NCBI GenBank assembly: GCA_002085385.1
Contig: NATO01000068.1
Coordinates: forward strand, 1 to 7,220
Length of the DNA stretch: 7,220 nucleotides
Reading direction: 5' to 3'
Origin: a candidate division Zixibacteria bacterium 4484_93
Lineage (GTDB): Bacteria; UBP14; UBA6098; 4484-93
The notes beneath the pieces are model-generated. The model was not told where the DNA came from, searched no databases, and worked only from the letters and a program-made list of their open reading frames with translations. Positions within the stretch are counted from its first letter, which is position 1. Each line of letters begins with the position of its first letter. A program made the position numbers and the translations under genes. Shown here piece by piece: positions 6,510-7,220 of the stretch.

Positions 6510-6537
6510 TTGACTAATCTTATCTTATCGATATTTT
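6510..6537 (+). promoter_or_regulatory. Putative promoter of tRNA-Thr, the zinc-ribbon gene and tuf
   Basis: TTGACT (6510-6515), a 16-bp spacer and TATTTT (6532-6537) lie immediately before the tRNA. Transcription would begin near 6544, leaving a 5' leader of about seven bases for RNase P to remove. The gaps downstream (13 bp and 17 bp) are too short for another promoter, so unless one lies inside the zinc-ribbon gene, tuf is read from here. Confidence 0.6.
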
Positions 6538-6550
6538 AAGGGTTTGAATT

Positions 6551-6623
6551 GCCCACGTAGCTCAGAAGGTGGAGCACGTCCTTGGTAAGGACGAGGTCAT
6601 CGGTTCAAGTCCGATCGTGGGCT
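6551..6623 (+). tRNA. thrT: tRNA-Thr (anticodon GGU)
   Basis: The sequence folds into a full cloverleaf. There are 7 acceptor pairs (GCCCACG with CGTGGGC), a 4-bp D stem (6560-6563 with 6572-6575) and a 5-bp anticodon stem (6577-6581 with 6589-6593). The T stem also has 5 bp (6599-6603 with 6611-6615), with loop TTCAAGT. The anticodon GGT at 6584-6586 reads ACC and ACU. The discriminator base is T6623 and the terminal CCA is not encoded, so CCA must be added after processing. The D loop is short, at 8 bases. Its place upstream of tuf matches the common tRNA-Thr - tuf neighbourhood (thrT next to tufB in E. coli, also GGU); the symbol is given by that analogy. Confidence 0.96.
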
Positions 6624-6636
6624 AAAAAGAGGGGCA

Positions 6637-7113
6637 ATGCCAGAACTCAAATGTCCAAGGTGCGGGGGAGTTCTTGTCCTTGAAAAACACGGGGGAAAGT
6701 CTATTCTCCGATGCAACGATTGTCGGGGTATCTGGATAGATTCTTCCACACTGTCACAGATAGTCGAGAAGAGGAAACTGGATTTCCCCGATGGGAAGGT
6801 TAATGAAAGCACTATCGAGAAGGGGGAAATTCGCTGCCCGGTCTGTGGCAAGATGATGCAGAGGGTGAACTATTCTTATTCCACAGGTATCATCATCGAC
6901 AGATGCACAGATGGGCACGGTGTGTGGCTCGATGCCGGAGAGCTGAAAAAGATTGTCAAGGTTATGAGCGAATGGGACAAGAAAACATATAATGTTCTTA
7001 AAAATATCGATATTGAGGATTATGAGGACGAAACAATGGATGTTTTATCAGGAATCAGCAAGGGGCTCGCTACAGGAGCTCTTTTGCGCTTCCTGATGAG
7101 ATTCATCCGTTAG
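6637..7113 (+). CDS. Double zinc-ribbon protein (TFIIB-type zf domain)
   Basis: This 158-residue protein contains two zinc-ribbon modules of the zf-TFIIB type. The first has C6-x2-C9 and C26-x2-C29 followed by RGIWIDSSTL. The second has C67-x2-C70 and C90-x3-H94 followed by GVWLDAGEL, the family hallmark, with histidine as fourth ligand. A charged stretch (about 112-135) and a mostly hydrophobic, basic C-terminal helix (about 136-158, GLATGALLRFLMRFIR) follow, possibly membrane-touching or protein-binding. The function of this family is not established, and I infer none beyond zinc binding. The ATG is 13 bases after the tRNA 3' end; GAGG at 6629-6632 lies four bases before it. It ends 17 bases before tuf. 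Its position between tRNA-Thr and EF-Tu suggests high co-expression with the translation machinery, but not necessarily a translation role. Confidence 0.85.
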   Translation: MPELKCPRCGGVLVLEKHGGKSILRCNDCRGIWIDSSTLSQIVEKRKLDFPDGKVNESTIEKGEIRCPVCGKMMQRVNYSYSTGIIIDRCTDGHGVWLDAGELKKIVKVMSEWDKKTYNVLKNIDIEDYEDETMDVLSGISKGLATGALLRFLMRFIR

Positions 7114-7115
7114 CA

Positions 7116-7123
7116 AAAGGAGG
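7116..7123 (+). promoter_or_regulatory. Strong ribosome binding site of tuf
   Basis: AAAGGAGG, a full match to the common anti-Shine-Dalgarno sequence, sits seven bases before the tuf ATG. It is the strongest site in the window, as expected for a very highly translated gene. Confidence 0.85.
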
Positions 7124-7130
7124 AGCTATA

Positions 7131-7220
7131 ATGGCGAAGGAGAAGTTTGACAGGAGCAAGCCACACCTGAACATCGGAACCATCGGGCATATCGACCATG
7201 GTAAGACTACGCTCACAGCT
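7131..7220 (+). CDS. tuf: Elongation factor Tu, first 30 codons
   Basis: The first 30 residues read MAKEKFDRSKPHLNIGTIGH and then the G1 GTP-binding loop, GHIDHGKT at residues 19-26, with K25 and T26 for nucleotide and magnesium binding. EF-Tu delivers aminoacyl-tRNA to the ribosomal A site. The isoleucine in GHIDHGK replaces the valine of E. coli EF-Tu, a common variant. The rest of the gene lies beyond base 7220. It follows the zinc-ribbon gene by 17 bp and appears to be transcribed from the tRNA-Thr promoter. A downstream secE/nusG or a str-type ribosomal cluster would be expected, but cannot be seen here. Identification is certain at family level. Confidence 0.97.
   Translation, partial: MAKEKFDRSKPHLNIGTIGHIDHGKTTLTA

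Noticed and set aside
6501..6510. T-run between the divergent promoters as a terminator
   Set aside because: No stem precedes it on the relevant strand; it more likely reflects AT-rich promoter sequence.
7003..7014. Perfect 12-bp palindrome AATATCGATATT
   Set aside because: It encodes part of KNIDIED within the zinc-ribbon gene, and a related TATCGATA at 6526-6533 is too short to argue for an operator; chance is likely.
1..7220. Sigma-54 (-24/-12) promoter regulated by the local rpoN
   Set aside because: No convincing TGGCAC-N5-TTGC element was seen by eye in the intergenic regions.
1..7220. Mobile element, CRISPR, phage or defence system
   Set aside because: All coding space is filled by recognisable housekeeping or envelope genes; no transposase, integrase, spaced direct repeats or attachment-site duplication of the tRNA end was seen.

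Overview
The window suggests a diderm (Gram-negative-type) bacterium. It carries an OmpA-domain envelope protein with a cleavable signal peptide, a complete sigma-54 gene and a full-length HPr kinase/phosphorylase. The pairing of RpoN, HPF and HprK is familiar from deltaproteobacteria and some FCB-type and candidate phyla. The PD40-OmpA architecture, moderate base composition and frequent AGG, AUA and AAG codons would fit an uncultured lineage of that kind. Nothing in the window fixes the phylum. I see no mobile element, CRISPR array, phage gene or broken gene.

Layout, left to right. (1) 1-517, minus strand: the N-terminal part of a UDP-sugar 6-dehydrogenase, cut by the window edge. (2) 518-655: a divergent control region with two back-to-back sigma-70-type promoters. 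(3) 656-4983, plus strand: a tight five-gene unit, rpoN - lipA - hpf - hprK - prsW-like, with gaps of 57, 0 and 6 bp and then a 4-bp TTGA overlap. (4) 4973-6445, minus strand: a secreted envelope protein with five PD40 blades, a carboxypeptidase-regulatory-like beta domain and a C-terminal OmpA peptidoglycan-binding domain. It converges on the prsW-like gene with an 11-bp overlap. (5) 6446-6550: a second divergent promoter region. (6) 6551-7220, plus strand: tRNA-Thr(GGU), a double zinc-ribbon protein starting 13 nt after the tRNA, and the first 30 codons of tuf (EF-Tu).

How the genes fit together. The rpoN unit combines an alternative sigma factor, a ribosome-hibernation factor and a PTS-type phosphorylation switch, a known physiological grouping. 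Here HprK occupies the place that PtsN (EIIA-Ntr) has after hpf in many proteobacteria. The less expected members are lipA between rpoN and hpf and a PrsW-type intramembrane protease at the end. The right end resembles the widespread tRNA-Thr - tuf arrangement, interrupted by a small zinc-ribbon gene. Because no promoter fits between these genes, tuf appears to be transcribed through the tRNA from the promoter at 6510-6537.

Most of the window is housekeeping sequence. I do not see an undescribed defence or mobile system. The most interesting signals are the tRNA/zinc-ribbon/tuf unit, the gene order of the rpoN unit, and the near-identical geometry of the two divergent promoter regions.
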